DNA of 64,000 nucleotides from Lachnospiraceae bacterium 3-1 (lineage in GTDB: Bacteria > Bacillota > Clostridia > Lachnospirales > Lachnospiraceae), in contig KE159571.1 in assembly GCA_000403255.2 (NCBI GenBank), forward strand, positions 592,111-656,110. The letters run 5' to 3'. Below the pieces are notes generated by a model that saw only the letters and a list, made by a program, of their open reading frames with translations, searched no databases and was not told where the DNA came from. Of this stretch, positions 17,443 through 26,145 are shown piece after piece. Each line of letters opens with the position of its first letter. The first letter of the stretch is position 1. The translations under genes were made by a program, and so were the position numbers.

Positions 17443-18243
17443 ATGGGTATGATAGAAAAATTTTCATTGGAAGGAAAGGTTGCCCTTGTAACAGGAGGGG
17501 CATACGGCATTGGATTTGCCATGGCAGAGGCAATGGCACAGGCGGGAGCAAAAATTGCATTTAACTGTCGTGGACAGGAGCATATGGAAAAAGCTCTTGC
17601 AGATTATAAGGAAAAAGGGATTGATGCAAAAGGCTATCTCTGTGATGTGACAGATGAAGCCCAGGTTGCGGATATGGTAGCCGCCATCAAAGAGGAACTT
17701 GGAGTGATTGATATTCTTGTGAATAATGCAGGGATTATTAAACGGATTCCAATGACAGAAATGAGCGTAGAGGATTTCCGCCAGGTGATTGACATTGACT
17801 TAAATGCGCCGTTTATCATGGCAAAGGCGGTAATTCCAGATATGATTGAAAAAGGCCATGGAAAAATTATCAATATCTGTTCCATGATGAGTGAGCTTGG
17901 CCGTGAGACAGTAGCTGCTTATGCAGCAGCAAAAGGCGGTCTGAAAATGCTTACAAAAAATATTGCATCTGAGTATGGCGAATATAACATCCAGTGCAAC
18001 GGTATTGGGCCCGGATATATTGCAACGCCTCAGACAGCCCCCCTTCGGGAGCCTCAAGCAGACGGAAGCAGACACCCCTTTGATCAGTTTATTCTTGCAA
18101 AGACTCCTATGGCAAGATGGGGGAACCCAGAAGACCTTGCAGGTCCAGCAGTGTTCTTGGCATCGGATGCTTCAAATTTTGTAAATGGACACATTTTGTA
18201 TGTGGATGGCGGTATTCTTGCATATATCGGAAAACAGCCGTAA
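17443..18243 (+). CDS. SDR oxidoreductase, KduD/DhuD-like
   Basis: This 266-residue short-chain dehydrogenase likely reduces or oxidises the keto-deoxyuronate made after GH88 and DhuI steps, giving 2-keto-3-deoxygluconate. The Rossmann motif TGGAYGIG is at 17-24, NNAG at 94-97, and the catalytic Ser147, Tyr160 and Lys164 (ICSMMS, YAAAK) are present. The longer frame from 17395 runs into the GH88 gene; ATG 17443 has AAAGGAGG before it. The substrate is taken from the neighbours. The next enzymes, KdgK and KdgA, are not in the window. Confidence 0.85.
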   Translation: MGMIEKFSLEGKVALVTGGAYGIGFAMAEAMAQAGAKIAFNCRGQEHMEKALADYKEKGIDAKGYLCDVTDEAQVADMVAAIKEELGVIDILVNNAGIIKRIPMTEMSVEDFRQVIDIDLNAPFIMAKAVIPDMIEKGHGKIINICSMMSELGRETVAAYAAAKGGLKMLTKNIASEYGEYNIQCNGIGPGYIATPQTAPLREPQADGSRHPFDQFILAKTPMARWGNPEDLAGPAVFLASDASNFVNGHILYVDGGILAYIGKQP

Positions 18244-18260
18244 ATTTAGAGCAGGATAAA

Positions 18261-18749
18261 CTATAATATTTTGGCGGATTCCTTTTCCAAACGCTTCAGT
18301 TCCCTAAGCTTTCGAAAAAAATCACGAAGCATCTTGGAACATTCTTCTTCTAATACGCCGGTTTTAAGGGTTACCTGGTGATTGAAAGCGGGGAGCTGAA
18401 GAAGGTTTAAAACAGAACCGGCACAACCTGCTTTGGGGTTCATACTGCCGATGACAACCTTGTCCATGCGCGACTGGACAATCGCGCCTGCGCACATTTG
18501 GCAAGGCTCTAAGGTCACGTACATGGTGCATCCCTCCAGACGCCAGTCCCCCATTTTTTTGCTGGCTTTTTTGATTGCGGAAAGTTCTGCATGGGCGAGG
18601 GTGTTTTTGTCAATATTTCTCCGGTTGTAGCCTCGGGCAATGATTTTATCTTCAAATACAATTACGCATCCGATGGGGACTTCCTGGATTTTTTCGGCTT
18701 TTTTGGCCTCCCGGATAGCTGCTTTCATAAATTTTTCTTCCTGATTCAT
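18261..18749 (-). CDS. tadA: tRNA-specific adenosine deaminase
   Basis: This 162-residue enzyme converts A34 to inosine in the anticodon of tRNA-Arg. The zinc site is H53AE55 and P82CQMC86, with the usual core EVPIGCVIVFEDKIIARGYN. The C-terminal tail is typical in length. The gene is convergent with the dehydrogenase gene, 17 bases from it, with no evident terminator between. The start has GGAG upstream. Confidence 0.93.
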   Translation of the reverse strand: MNQEEKFMKAAIREAKKAEKIQEVPIGCVIVFEDKIIARGYNRRNIDKNTLAHAELSAIKKASKKMGDWRLEGCTMYVTLEPCQMCAGAIVQSRMDKVVIGSMNPKAGCAGSVLNLLQLPAFNHQVTLKTGVLEEECSKMLRDFFRKLRELKRLEKESAKIL

Positions 18750-18825
18750 AGGCGCTCCTGTCTTTTTGTGATATTATGATGGTGTTTGATGATACTATTA
18801 TATAAAAAAATGGGAGAATATACAA

Positions 18826-19377
18826 ATGAATATGACCTATCAGACCAAGCGTTTGGAGTTAAACATAGTTACAGATACAAAAGCAGAGCAGGTTCTGAAA
18901 TTTTATCTGGATAATCAGGAAATATTTGAAGAATATGAGACAGACAGGCCCCCGCAGTTTTATACTGAAGAATTTCAGAAGCTTCTTCTTCAAAATGAAT
19001 ATAATCTTGCAGTGAAGCAGACATTTCTCCGGTTCTGGGTGTATGAAAAGGAGAAGGCCGATCAGGTAGTTGGTACGGTTTCTTTGAATAATATCAGACG
19101 AGGTTTTTATCAGTCCTGTGAGATAGGCTATAAGTTTGACCAAAGATATTGGGGCAGAGGATATGCCAGGGAAAGCATTGCAAAGTGCATCTGGGTGGCA
19201 TTTAAGGAATTGAAGCTGCATCGGATCGAAGCATGTGTGCTTCCAGAGAATACAGCGTCCCGTAACCTTTTGCGAAGCCTTGGATTTGAGCTGGAAGGAA
19301 TGAAAAAGCAGAGCGTTAAACTTCATGGCGTCTGGAGAGATCACGAGTCCTACGCTCTGCTTGCTGAGATAAATTAA
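18826..19377 (+). CDS. GNAT acetyltransferase, RimJ/RimL type
   Basis: This 183-residue protein transfers an acetyl group from acetyl-CoA, probably to a protein N-terminus or a small amine. The CoA-binding segment QRYWGRGYARESI and the C-terminal core LHRIEACVLPENTASRNLLR with SLGFELEG are clear. GGGAGA lies ten bases before the ATG. Its end overlaps the convergent gene by four bases. The substrate is unknown. Confidence 0.88.
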   Translation: MNMTYQTKRLELNIVTDTKAEQVLKFYLDNQEIFEEYETDRPPQFYTEEFQKLLLQNEYNLAVKQTFLRFWVYEKEKADQVVGTVSLNNIRRGFYQSCEIGYKFDQRYWGRGYARESIAKCIWVAFKELKLHRIEACVLPENTASRNLLRSLGFELEGMKKQSVKLHGVWRDHESYALLAEIN

Positions 19378-20468
19378 TTTAGATAGCGGTACCAGTAGCC
19401 AAATTCTCCAGTGTTGACAGGAACAGACTTTTCATTGCGGAATTCTGGGAATCCGAAAAGTGTTGCCATGACCCGTTCCGGGTTCTGGTATATCCCAGGG
19501 ATTCCAATAAACCAACGTTTTTTTTCGGATACCTCTGTTGCGCCAAGAATTAGGTAGCGGTAATTGAAAAAGCCATGGAGAAGAAAACTGTTATTGCCAA
19601 GATACCAATAAGGTTTTGGCAACAGGCGGATGTCCTTTAATTCCAATCGTACACAGATGGTGTTCTCATCGCCTGCAAAGGGCGTCATGACCGGATAATT
19701 TTCCAAAATGAATTTCCATTTCTGTTCCCAATTTTCTGGCAAGGCTTCTTGAGAAGTCTGTTTTGGCTGACTGGAAGCAGGGATTTTTTCATTGCGGTAT
19801 TGTGTTTGTTTTGGAGCGGCCTCTGCTGCCTCTAAGTCTGCAGCCGATGAAGGAACCGGGATAGCAGAAATCAAGCGGGCAGGAGCAGACGATGGGTTTT
19901 GCATAAGAGCCTGGGAACGAGGAGGCTTGTTAGGAGAGATTACCTGCAAAGGAGTGTCTGCTGAAGGCTTTTTTGCTGAGGTTTTTTCTGCCTGGGGCTT
20001 TTCTGCCAGAGGTTTTTCTGTCAAAGGAGTGTTTGCCGAAGGCTTTTCTGCCAAAGGCTTATTTGCCGAAACTTTTGTTTCCGGCTCCACAAAATTTTCC
20101 CTTACAAATTCATTATCATCCCATTGACTTACGAACATGATTTCTTCAGAAAGGGGGATGAAGATACCTTTCACATCCTGAAAGGTATAATTGCTGCCAG
20201 TAAAGGCGTCTCCTTTTAAAATGGATTTGAAATCGCCGTTTCCGCGGAAAAGTCCTATGGTTCCCACCAGAATGCCAGGATGCTTCTGACCGTTTTTGGT
20301 ATAAAAATACACTGGAGCAGAGGGTATATTGTGTCCAGTGTTTTTCAGGTGTATTTCTATGAGACATTGTCCGTCTCTTTTTTCTATTTTGGCAAACCCT
20401 GTATTGTGGCGCTTTGTTCCATGTTCATATAGATAAAGATATGTAATCATGCGGTGAAATTCAGACAT
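19374..20468 (-). CDS. Lachnospiraceae protein of unknown function, DUF6128-like
   Basis: This protein of 364 residues has a conserved N-terminal domain (about 1-125; MITYLYLYEHGTKRHNTGFA, PVYFYTKNGQKHPGILVGTI) and a conserved C-terminal domain (about 240-364; WEQKWKFILENYPVMTPFAG, RWFIGIPGIYQNPERVMATL). Between them is a low-complexity linker with repeats of the kind AEKPSA/TEKPLAEKPQAEK. There is no signal peptide. I recall the pattern as a domain named DUF6128 in Lachnospiraceae, but the name is uncertain. The function is not known. Confidence 0.7.
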   Translation of the reverse strand: MSEFHRMITYLYLYEHGTKRHNTGFAKIEKRDGQCLIEIHLKNTGHNIPSAPVYFYTKNGQKHPGILVGTIGLFRGNGDFKSILKGDAFTGSNYTFQDVKGIFIPLSEEIMFVSQWDDNEFVRENFVEPETKVSANKPLAEKPSANTPLTEKPLAEKPQAEKTSAKKPSADTPLQVISPNKPPRSQALMQNPSSAPARLISAIPVPSSAADLEAAEAAPKQTQYRNEKIPASSQPKQTSQEALPENWEQKWKFILENYPVMTPFAGDENTICVRLELKDIRLLPKPYWYLGNNSFLLHGFFNYRYLILGATEVSEKKRWFIGIPGIYQNPERVMATLFGFPEFRNEKSVPVNTGEFGYWYRYLN

Positions 20469-20578
20469 TTTTGTACTCCCACAAGAATTTTTATATCTTA
20501 TTCTAATATTTCAGGAATTATGCATATTTTTTGCAATCAGAAAGGCGCCGCAATGGATTACGTGGGCCTTTACGGTGC

Positions 20579-21232
20579 TTACTTAATAGTTTCAAGCTTC
20601 CGTCCGGTAATTGCCAGAGCCAGATCAGAGCCGAAAGAGGACATATTAGCAGGAACCCAGGTATTATTCTGGATCACGCATTCAACCGCAATGTCTGTTG
20701 TTTTTTCCGAAGGGGTCACATTTTCATAGGCAGCGATTAGGTTCTGTGTATAGGTATCCATAAGGAATATCTTCTGGTCTGCTACCGTGGGAAAGCTGTG
20801 CTGCCATGCAGTTTCCCGGGCTTCATAGTAAGCATCGGCATCCAGATCGTCTTCGTCAAAATATGTGGTATGAACAACTACGGTCGCTTTTCCGCTGGAT
20901 TCAGAAATAACTTCGGCAGAAGCGCTCATTTTGGAAAGCGCAGTTTTTCTTGCCTCAAAAAGTTCATTCAATACATCTTCACTGATTTCTTGGCCGCTGG
21001 CGGCAAACTTAACGCGAATGGTTTCTTTTAGAGACTCATGATAGGTTTGTCTGGCATTATCGATATCCTCTTCCGGTATTCCCAAGGCAGCGATTCCATC
21101 TGTATTGCCCAGAATATATAATTCGTAAATGGCTTGTACGGAATCCGCAGCATTTTTCTTCGGGCCATTACAGCCAGTAAGAAGAGTTGTGCACAAGCAT
21201 ATACAAAATAAAATGGGAAAAAATTTTTTCAT
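20579..21232 (-). CDS. Lipoprotein of unknown function, DUF5105-like
   Basis: This 217-residue secreted lipoprotein has a clear signal peptide (MKKFFPILFCICLCTTLLTG then Cys). The mature part is helical and acidic (AADSVQAIYELYILGNTDGI, FDEDDLDADAYYEARETAW) and ends VPANMSSFGSDLALAITGRK. The pattern is like DUF5105 lipoproteins of Clostridia, which have no known role. ATG 21232 has AAAGGA upstream; the frame is open seven codons further. A weak stem (AAAGGC with GCCTTT) after the stop may end the transcript. Confidence 0.75.
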   Translation of the reverse strand: MKKFFPILFCICLCTTLLTGCNGPKKNAADSVQAIYELYILGNTDGIAALGIPEEDIDNARQTYHESLKETIRVKFAASGQEISEDVLNELFEARKTALSKMSASAEVISESSGKATVVVHTTYFDEDDLDADAYYEARETAWQHSFPTVADQKIFLMDTYTQNLIAAYENVTPSEKTTDIAVECVIQNNTWVPANMSSFGSDLALAITGRKLETIK

Positions 21233-21524
21233 GGATGATCCTTTCTTTTTCAAAGTTAAAAATTTTCATGCCGGATATATAATTCATATAGATATTATTA
21301 TAAAGGTAAATATAGGAAAAGGCAAGAAAAACGCGAGGGTTCCAGTCGGCTTCTGTTGCTTTGATCTTTTACTGTCTAAAACAGTCCAAAGAAAAGGGGT
21401 GTCATGAAAAGAAAGAGTGGATTGTTACTTAAAAAGGAGAATTGCGGATTTTCTGGGTAACGAGAGATAATTGTTTTATAATAGCAGATAGCGGGGAGGA
21501 CAAAACGACAGGGAGTGAGAGAAA

Positions 21525-22445
21525 ATGGCGGTATATGAAATCGGAAATTATATCCATGATATGAGAGTAGAACGTGGATATTCCCAAGAAGAACTGTGCT
21601 TTGGTATCTGCTCAGTAGGAAATTTATCAAAAATTGAAAATGGCGCGCGCATGCCAAATCGGAAAACGGTGGAGGCGCTAACACAGAGGCTTGGATGCCG
21701 GGAGGTATTTTTGCAGTATTCCAGCAAAGAGGAAATGCAGCAGGTAAAAATCTGCAACCAGATTGTAAAGAAAATCGCAAATTATCAATATGAAGGATTA
21801 GAAGAACTGATTGACAGGTTTGAACGTACAATTACAAAGGGTGATATTTTAAATTCCCAATATTGCCGTTTTACCAGAATTATTTTAAAACAGCAAAAGA
21901 ATCAAAACTGGGAACAGGAAATAAAGGAGTTGGAGGATACGCTGAGAATGACAAAGCCCAATGGGATAGAAATGAAAGCAATTTTAAAGGGGCTTTTGAC
22001 GTACAATGAAATCGTAATACTTATTAACATTGCAAGGGGTTATCGCAAACTGGGCAGACTGGAGGAGGGAATTGAAATACTTTGCGGCTTGAAGGAGTAT
22101 ATGGACACTCATATCATAGACCAGACAGAAAAGGTGCAAAAATATCCAATGATTTTATTTAATCTTTCGAATCTTTTGATGGATAAGAGGCAGTATGCCA
22201 AGGTAGTGGAATTATGTGATCAGGGAATAGCCATGAGCAAGGAAAATAACCGTTTCTGCCTGTTCCCTAAATTCCTTATTAATAAAGGACTTGCCCTTAT
22301 GGAGCAGGGGGAACGGGAACAAGCGAAGGAGTCTTTACTGCGGGGCTATTGCGCGTTTTATGCGTTGGGCGATGAAAGACAATGCAAACGGTTAAGAGGA
22401 TACTTGAAAGAAACCTGGCTGGATTCTTTTAGTAATACTCTATAA
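21525..22445 (+). CDS. Rgg/RRNPP-type helix-turn-helix regulator
   Basis: This 306-residue cytosolic regulator has an N-terminal HTH_3 domain (IGNYIHDMRVERGYSQEELC, VGNLSKIENGARMPNRKTVE) and about 230 residues of helical repeats of the TPR kind (ARGYRKLGRLEEGIEILCGL, MILFNLSNLLMDKRQYAKVV). That layout is shared by Rgg, PlcR and related proteins that bind signal peptides. No pheromone-like small ORF with a signal peptide was found in the 390 bases after it. Its target is unknown. A near-perfect palindrome and a terminator follow. Confidence 0.8.
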   Translation: MAVYEIGNYIHDMRVERGYSQEELCFGICSVGNLSKIENGARMPNRKTVEALTQRLGCREVFLQYSSKEEMQQVKICNQIVKKIANYQYEGLEELIDRFERTITKGDILNSQYCRFTRIILKQQKNQNWEQEIKELEDTLRMTKPNGIEMKAILKGLLTYNEIVILINIARGYRKLGRLEEGIEILCGLKEYMDTHIIDQTEKVQKYPMILFNLSNLLMDKRQYAKVVELCDQGIAMSKENNRFCLFPKFLINKGLALMEQGEREQAKESLLRGYCAFYALGDERQCKRLRGYLKETWLDSFSNTL

Positions 22446-22610
22446 GATCATCGAAATATGCCATGACAGTATAAAACCCCCTTTTTAAATGAAAAGAAAT
22501 AAGGATTTGTAGTATCTTTTGTAAGTGTATTAGAATTTCACGTTAGCAGAAAATTCCAAAATTTTCCTGCCATAGGGGAAGTATAACATCAAAATAGGAA
22601 AAAAGCCATA

Positions 22611-22637
22611 GACTTTGGGAAAATTTTCCTCAAAGTC
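22611..22637. repeat. Near-perfect 27-base palindrome
   Basis: GACTTTG, then GGAAAATTTTCC, T, then CAAAGTC. Apart from one extra base the element is fully self-complementary. It lies about 170 bases after the Rgg-like gene and just before a TATAAT at 22663-22668. The 390-base stretch 22446-22836 holds this palindrome, a terminator and no convincing gene. Confidence 0.7.
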
Positions 22638-22727
22638 CATGTTCACTGGGAACAAAGAACTGTATAATATGCATCAGGAGTATTGATAAGGGGTAACAGA
22701 TTCTCGACAAAATAGCTCAAGAAAAGT

Positions 22728-22791
22728 CTCTGTAATTGATAGATGATTGCTTACAGCCTGCATGATTCTGTATAGATTACAGGGATTTTTC
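22728..22791 (+). terminator. Rho-independent terminator
   Basis: CTCTGTAAT at 22728-22736 pairs with ATTACAGGG at 22776-22784 (one G-U pair), followed by ATTTTT. It may end the Rgg-like transcript or a short RNA begun at TATAAT 22663. Confidence 0.65.
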
Positions 22792-22836
22792 TGTTTCTAT
22801 TATGAAATAAAAATGATATGGGAAAATTCAAAGAAC

Positions 22837-22924
22837 GGAGGAGGGGGGATTTGAACCCCCGCGCCGGGACTACCGACCTACTGGTGTTCGAAGCCAGACC
22901 CTTCAGCCGCTTGGGTACTCCTCC
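22837..22924 (-). tRNA. tRNA-Ser(CGA)
   Basis: The 88-base minus-strand gene folds as a class II tRNA. The acceptor stem is GGAGGAG with CTCCTCC, the T arm GGGGG-TTCAAAT-CCCCC, and a long variable arm forms GUCGG with CCGGC. The anticodon loop reads TTCGAAC, anticodon CGA for UCG. The innermost anticodon-stem pair is C-A. CCA is not encoded. It has its own promoter. Confidence 0.92.
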
Positions 22925-22966
22925 AAGAATCATGATATTGTGAATGACGTGGGCTGAACTGTTACC

Positions 22967-22994
22967 ATTATATCAAATATTTTCAAAATTGCAA
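22967..22994 (-). promoter_or_regulatory. Promoter of tRNA-Ser
   Basis: On the minus strand TTGCAA (plus 22989-22994) is 16 bases from TATAAT (plus 22967-22972). The transcript would start about 35 bases before the tRNA. Confidence 0.7.
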
Positions 22995-23004
22995 ATGAAA
23001 AATC

Positions 23005-23033
23005 TTGTGGCAGGCATAATTTTGAGATATAAT
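23005..23033 (+). promoter_or_regulatory. Promoter of the phosphofructokinase gene
   Basis: TTGTGG at 23005-23010 is 17 bases from TATAAT at 23028-23033, about 60 bases before the start codon. It is back to back with the tRNA promoter. Confidence 0.75.
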
Positions 23034-23095
23034 ATTTTCGGTAGGCTGATTTTCACCAAATAACCGGACTATAATTGTAAAGGATGTGGAGAAGA

Positions 23096-24169
23096 ATGAA
23101 GAGAATTGGAATGTTGACAAGCGGAGGCGACTGCCAGGCATTGAATGCGGCAATGCGCGGAGTAGTAAAAGGTTTGAGCAAGAACGTACAGGATTTGGAA
23201 GTATATGGTTTTTATGAAGGATACAAAGGGCTGATATATGGAAATTACCGTCTGCTCACCGGTTCTGATTTTTCAGGAATCCTTACCAAGGGTGGGACAA
23301 TCCTGGGAACCTCTAGGCAGCCATTTAAGATGATGCGCGTGCCAGATGAGAAAGGTCTTGATAAGGTGGAAGCCATGAAACAGACGTATTATAAGCTGCG
23401 TCTGGACTGCTTAGTGATTCTGGGTGGAAACGGAACACAGAAGACAGCAAACCTTCTCAGAGAGGAAGGATTAAATATTATCCATCTTCCCAAAACAATT
23501 GATAATGATATTTATGGTACAGACGTAACCTTTGGCTTCCAGAGCGCGATTGATATTGCAACAGATGCCATTGATTGTATTCATACCACAGCAGCATCCC
23601 ATAACAGAGTATTTATCGTGGAGGTTATGGGACATAAAGTAGGATGGCTGACACTGTATGCAGGAATTGCCGGGGGCGCTGATATCATTTTACTTCCAGA
23701 AATACCTTATGATATTGATAAAGTGGTGTCCGCCATTGCAGGAAGAAATAAGGCAGGAAAAGGCTTTACAATTTTAGCGGTTGCAGAAGGCGCCATTTCA
23801 AAAGAAGATGCAAAGCTCTCCAAAAAAGATTTAAAAGAAAAGATGAAAAAGCGCAAATATCCTTCCGTTTCTTATGAAGTGGCAGCACGGATTGAAGAGA
23901 AAATCGGAAGCGAGGTGCGTGTAACCGTTCCAGGCCACACCCAGAGAGGTGGAAGCCCCTGTCCCTATGACCGTGTACTCTGCACAAGATTAGGCGCAGC
24001 GGCAGCAAACTTAATTCTGAAAGAGGATTATGGCTACATGGTAGGCATGGTGAATGGAAATACCAAGAAGGTTCCTCTTGGAGAGGTAGCTGGAAAATTA
24101 AAGATCGTGGAGCCAAATTCCAAGATCATCAAAGAAGCAAAATTAATCGGTATTAGCTTTGGTGATTAA
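23096..24169 (+). CDS. pfkA: 6-phosphofructokinase
   Basis: This 357-residue glycolytic enzyme phosphorylates fructose-6-phosphate. It has TSGGDCQALNAAMRG (8-22), GGNGT (110-114), PKTIDND (132-138, with the catalytic Asp), MGHKVGWL and PGHTQRGGSP. GGNGT replaces the usual GGDGS of ATP enzymes, while Gly rather than Asp at the discriminating position argues against the classic PPi type. Lys in PKTIDND is seen in group III and PPi-type enzymes. So the phosphate donor is not certain. ATG 23096 has GGAGA upstream. dnaX follows after two bases, so the genes are probably co-transcribed. Confidence 0.92.
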   Translation: MKRIGMLTSGGDCQALNAAMRGVVKGLSKNVQDLEVYGFYEGYKGLIYGNYRLLTGSDFSGILTKGGTILGTSRQPFKMMRVPDEKGLDKVEAMKQTYYKLRLDCLVILGGNGTQKTANLLREEGLNIIHLPKTIDNDIYGTDVTFGFQSAIDIATDAIDCIHTTAASHNRVFIVEVMGHKVGWLTLYAGIAGGADIILLPEIPYDIDKVVSAIAGRNKAGKGFTILAVAEGAISKEDAKLSKKDLKEKMKKRKYPSVSYEVAARIEEKIGSEVRVTVPGHTQRGGSPCPYDRVLCTRLGAAAANLILKEDYGYMVGMVNGNTKKVPLGEVAGKLKIVEPNSKIIKEAKLIGISFGD

Positions 24170-24171
24170 AT

Positions 24172-25767
24172 ATGTCGTATACTGCGTTGTACCGAAAGTT
24201 CCGGCCCCAGGAATTTGAAGAGGTCCGGGGGCAGGAGCATATCGTAACAACTTTAAAAAACCAGATTCAGGCAGGAAGAATCGGACATGCCTATCTGTTT
24301 TGTGGAACCAGAGGAACCGGGAAGACTACCATAGCAAAAATATTTGCCAAGGCAGTCAACTGTGAGCATCCTGTGGAAGGAAGCCCCTGTGGACAGTGTA
24401 AGTCCTGCAGGGGCATTGCCTCAGGCAATTCCATGAATGTGATAGAGATTGACGCAGCTTCCAATAACGGTGTGGACAATATTCGTGAAATCCGCGAGGA
24501 AGTGACGTATTCTCCTGCTGAAGGCAGATATAAAGTATATATTATAGATGAAGTTCATATGCTTTCCATAGGGGCGTTCAATGCGTTGCTAAAGACATTG
24601 GAGGAACCCCCTTCTTACGTTATTTTTATACTGGCCACCACGGAAGCCCATAAGATACCAATTACCATACTTTCCAGGTGCCAGCGGTATGATTTCAGGA
24701 GAATTACCATTGACACAATTGCAGGTCGGCTGGAAGAACTGATGGAGAAAGAACAGGTAGAAACGGAGCCCAAAGCCATCCGCTATATTGCAAAGGCGGC
24801 AGACGGTTCCATGCGTGATGCTTTGAGCCTTTTGGATCAGTGTATTGCATTTTATCTGGGACAGAAGCTGACGTATGATCATGTGTTAGAGGTATTAGGC
24901 GCAGTAGATGTTGAAGTGTTTTCCCAGATGCTTCGTAAAATTATAGATCAAGATGTCATTGGTGTAGTTGCTCTTTTGGAACAGCTAATTGTGCATGGCC
25001 GGGAGCCAGGTCAGTTTGTCTTGGATTTTACTTGGTATTTGAGAAATTTGCTTTTATTGCAAAGTTCTGATAATATGGAGGATATGTTGGATATTTCCAC
25101 AGAAAATCTGATGCTGCTAAAGGAAGAAGCAAAGATGATAGAAGGGGAGCGATTAATGCGCTATATCCGCATTTTTTCAGAATTATCCAACCAGCTAAGG
25201 TATGCAGTTCAGAAGCGAGCGCTGATTGAGATTGCATTGATTAAACTGTGCAGACCAGAAATGGAAAAGGATTACAGCTCTTTGGTTCAGCGGATTACTC
25301 AGTTAGAGGAAAAGATGGAACAGGGGATGTATGTACCAGGAAAGACCCAGGAAGATACCACCGTCCTAATGCAGCACATGCCAGAAAATGAAGAAGCCGG
25401 AAGGCAAAAAGGCAAAGAACAAGAGCTCCCGAAGGCAATCCCAGAAGAAATCCAGCAGGTAGTAAAGGATTGGCGGTCTATCATTGAGGGATTATCAGGA
25501 GGATTGAAAAATTACCTAAAGCCAGCACATTTAAGTTTGGCAGGCGAGGGACAGCTTTTGATTGTGCTGGAGGATGAGGTGGCGCAGGCCTTTGTCAATA
25601 CAGAAGCCCATATCAGGGAATTGAAGGAAATGATAGCCCAAAAGACCCAACGGGAAGTGGAGGTAAAGGTGCAGCTTCATGAGACAAAACAGCCCTTTGA
25701 AGAAACTTATGCAGATCTTGGGAAAATAATAAATATGGAAATAACCATTGAAGATGAAGAAGAATAA
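24172..25767 (+). CDS. dnaX: DNA polymerase III subunit gamma/tau
   Basis: This is the clamp-loader ATPase of the replisome, 531 residues. It starts SYTALYRKFRPQEFEEVRGQ, with Walker A CGTRGTGKTT near 45, the zinc Cys cluster CEHP-PCGQCKSC near 65-80, Walker B IIDEVHML, and the sensor SRCQRYDF. The C-terminal 150 residues are a charged linker and a tau-like domain (VVKDWRSIIEGLSGGLKNYL). ybaB and recR follow, a common order in Firmicutes. Confidence 0.95.
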   Translation: MSYTALYRKFRPQEFEEVRGQEHIVTTLKNQIQAGRIGHAYLFCGTRGTGKTTIAKIFAKAVNCEHPVEGSPCGQCKSCRGIASGNSMNVIEIDAASNNGVDNIREIREEVTYSPAEGRYKVYIIDEVHMLSIGAFNALLKTLEEPPSYVIFILATTEAHKIPITILSRCQRYDFRRITIDTIAGRLEELMEKEQVETEPKAIRYIAKAADGSMRDALSLLDQCIAFYLGQKLTYDHVLEVLGAVDVEVFSQMLRKIIDQDVIGVVALLEQLIVHGREPGQFVLDFTWYLRNLLLLQSSDNMEDMLDISTENLMLLKEEAKMIEGERLMRYIRIFSELSNQLRYAVQKRALIEIALIKLCRPEMEKDYSSLVQRITQLEEKMEQGMYVPGKTQEDTTVLMQHMPENEEAGRQKGKEQELPKAIPEEIQQVVKDWRSIIEGLSGGLKNYLKPAHLSLAGEGQLLIVLEDEVAQAFVNTEAHIRELKEMIAQKTQREVEVKVQLHETKQPFEETYADLGKIINMEITIEDEEE

Positions 25768-25791
25768 TAGCAGGGAAACAGGAGGAATCAC

Positions 25792-26145
25792 ATGGCAAAG
25801 CGTGGAGGATTTCCGGGTGGAATGGGAATGCCCGGGAACATGAACAATCTTATGAAACAGGCCCAGAAAATGCAGAAACAGATGGAGGAAGCTACAAAGG
25901 AGCTGGAGGAAAAGGAAATTACAGCAACAGCAGGCGGCGGAGCCGTAGAGGTGACGATTACTGGTAAGAAAGAGATTACAAAGGTAAAGCTTGCAGAGGA
26001 AGTAGTGGACCCCGACGATATTGAAATGCTGGAAGATTTGATTATGGCGGCTACCAATGAGGCGATTCGCCAGATCGAGGAGGCTTCTCAGCAGTCCATG
26101 TCCAGGATTACAGGAGGGCTTGGCGGAATCAATGGATTATTATAG
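25792..26145 (+). CDS. ebfC: YbaB/EbfC nucleoid-associated protein
   Basis: This 117-residue DNA-binding dimer has a Gly/Met-rich N-terminus (GGFPGGMGMPGNMNNLMKQA), the helix KQAQKMQKQMEEATKELEEK, and the sheet ITATAGGGAVEVTITGKKEI with DPDDIEMLEDLI. It is translated with recR, whose start lies 14 bases inside its end. AGGAGG lies before the ATG. Confidence 0.93.
   Translation: MAKRGGFPGGMGMPGNMNNLMKQAQKMQKQMEEATKELEEKEITATAGGGAVEVTITGKKEITKVKLAEEVVDPDDIEMLEDLIMAATNEAIRQIEEASQQSMSRITGGLGGINGLL

Noticed and set aside
22837-22924. tRNA-Sec as alternative for the long-arm tRNA
   Set aside because: The acceptor stem is seven pairs, the D arm is of Ser type and the anticodon is CGA, not UCA.
24589-24882. 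Minus-strand frames within dnaX and recR
   Set aside because: Shadows of strongly conserved genes, without own ribosome sites or known domains.
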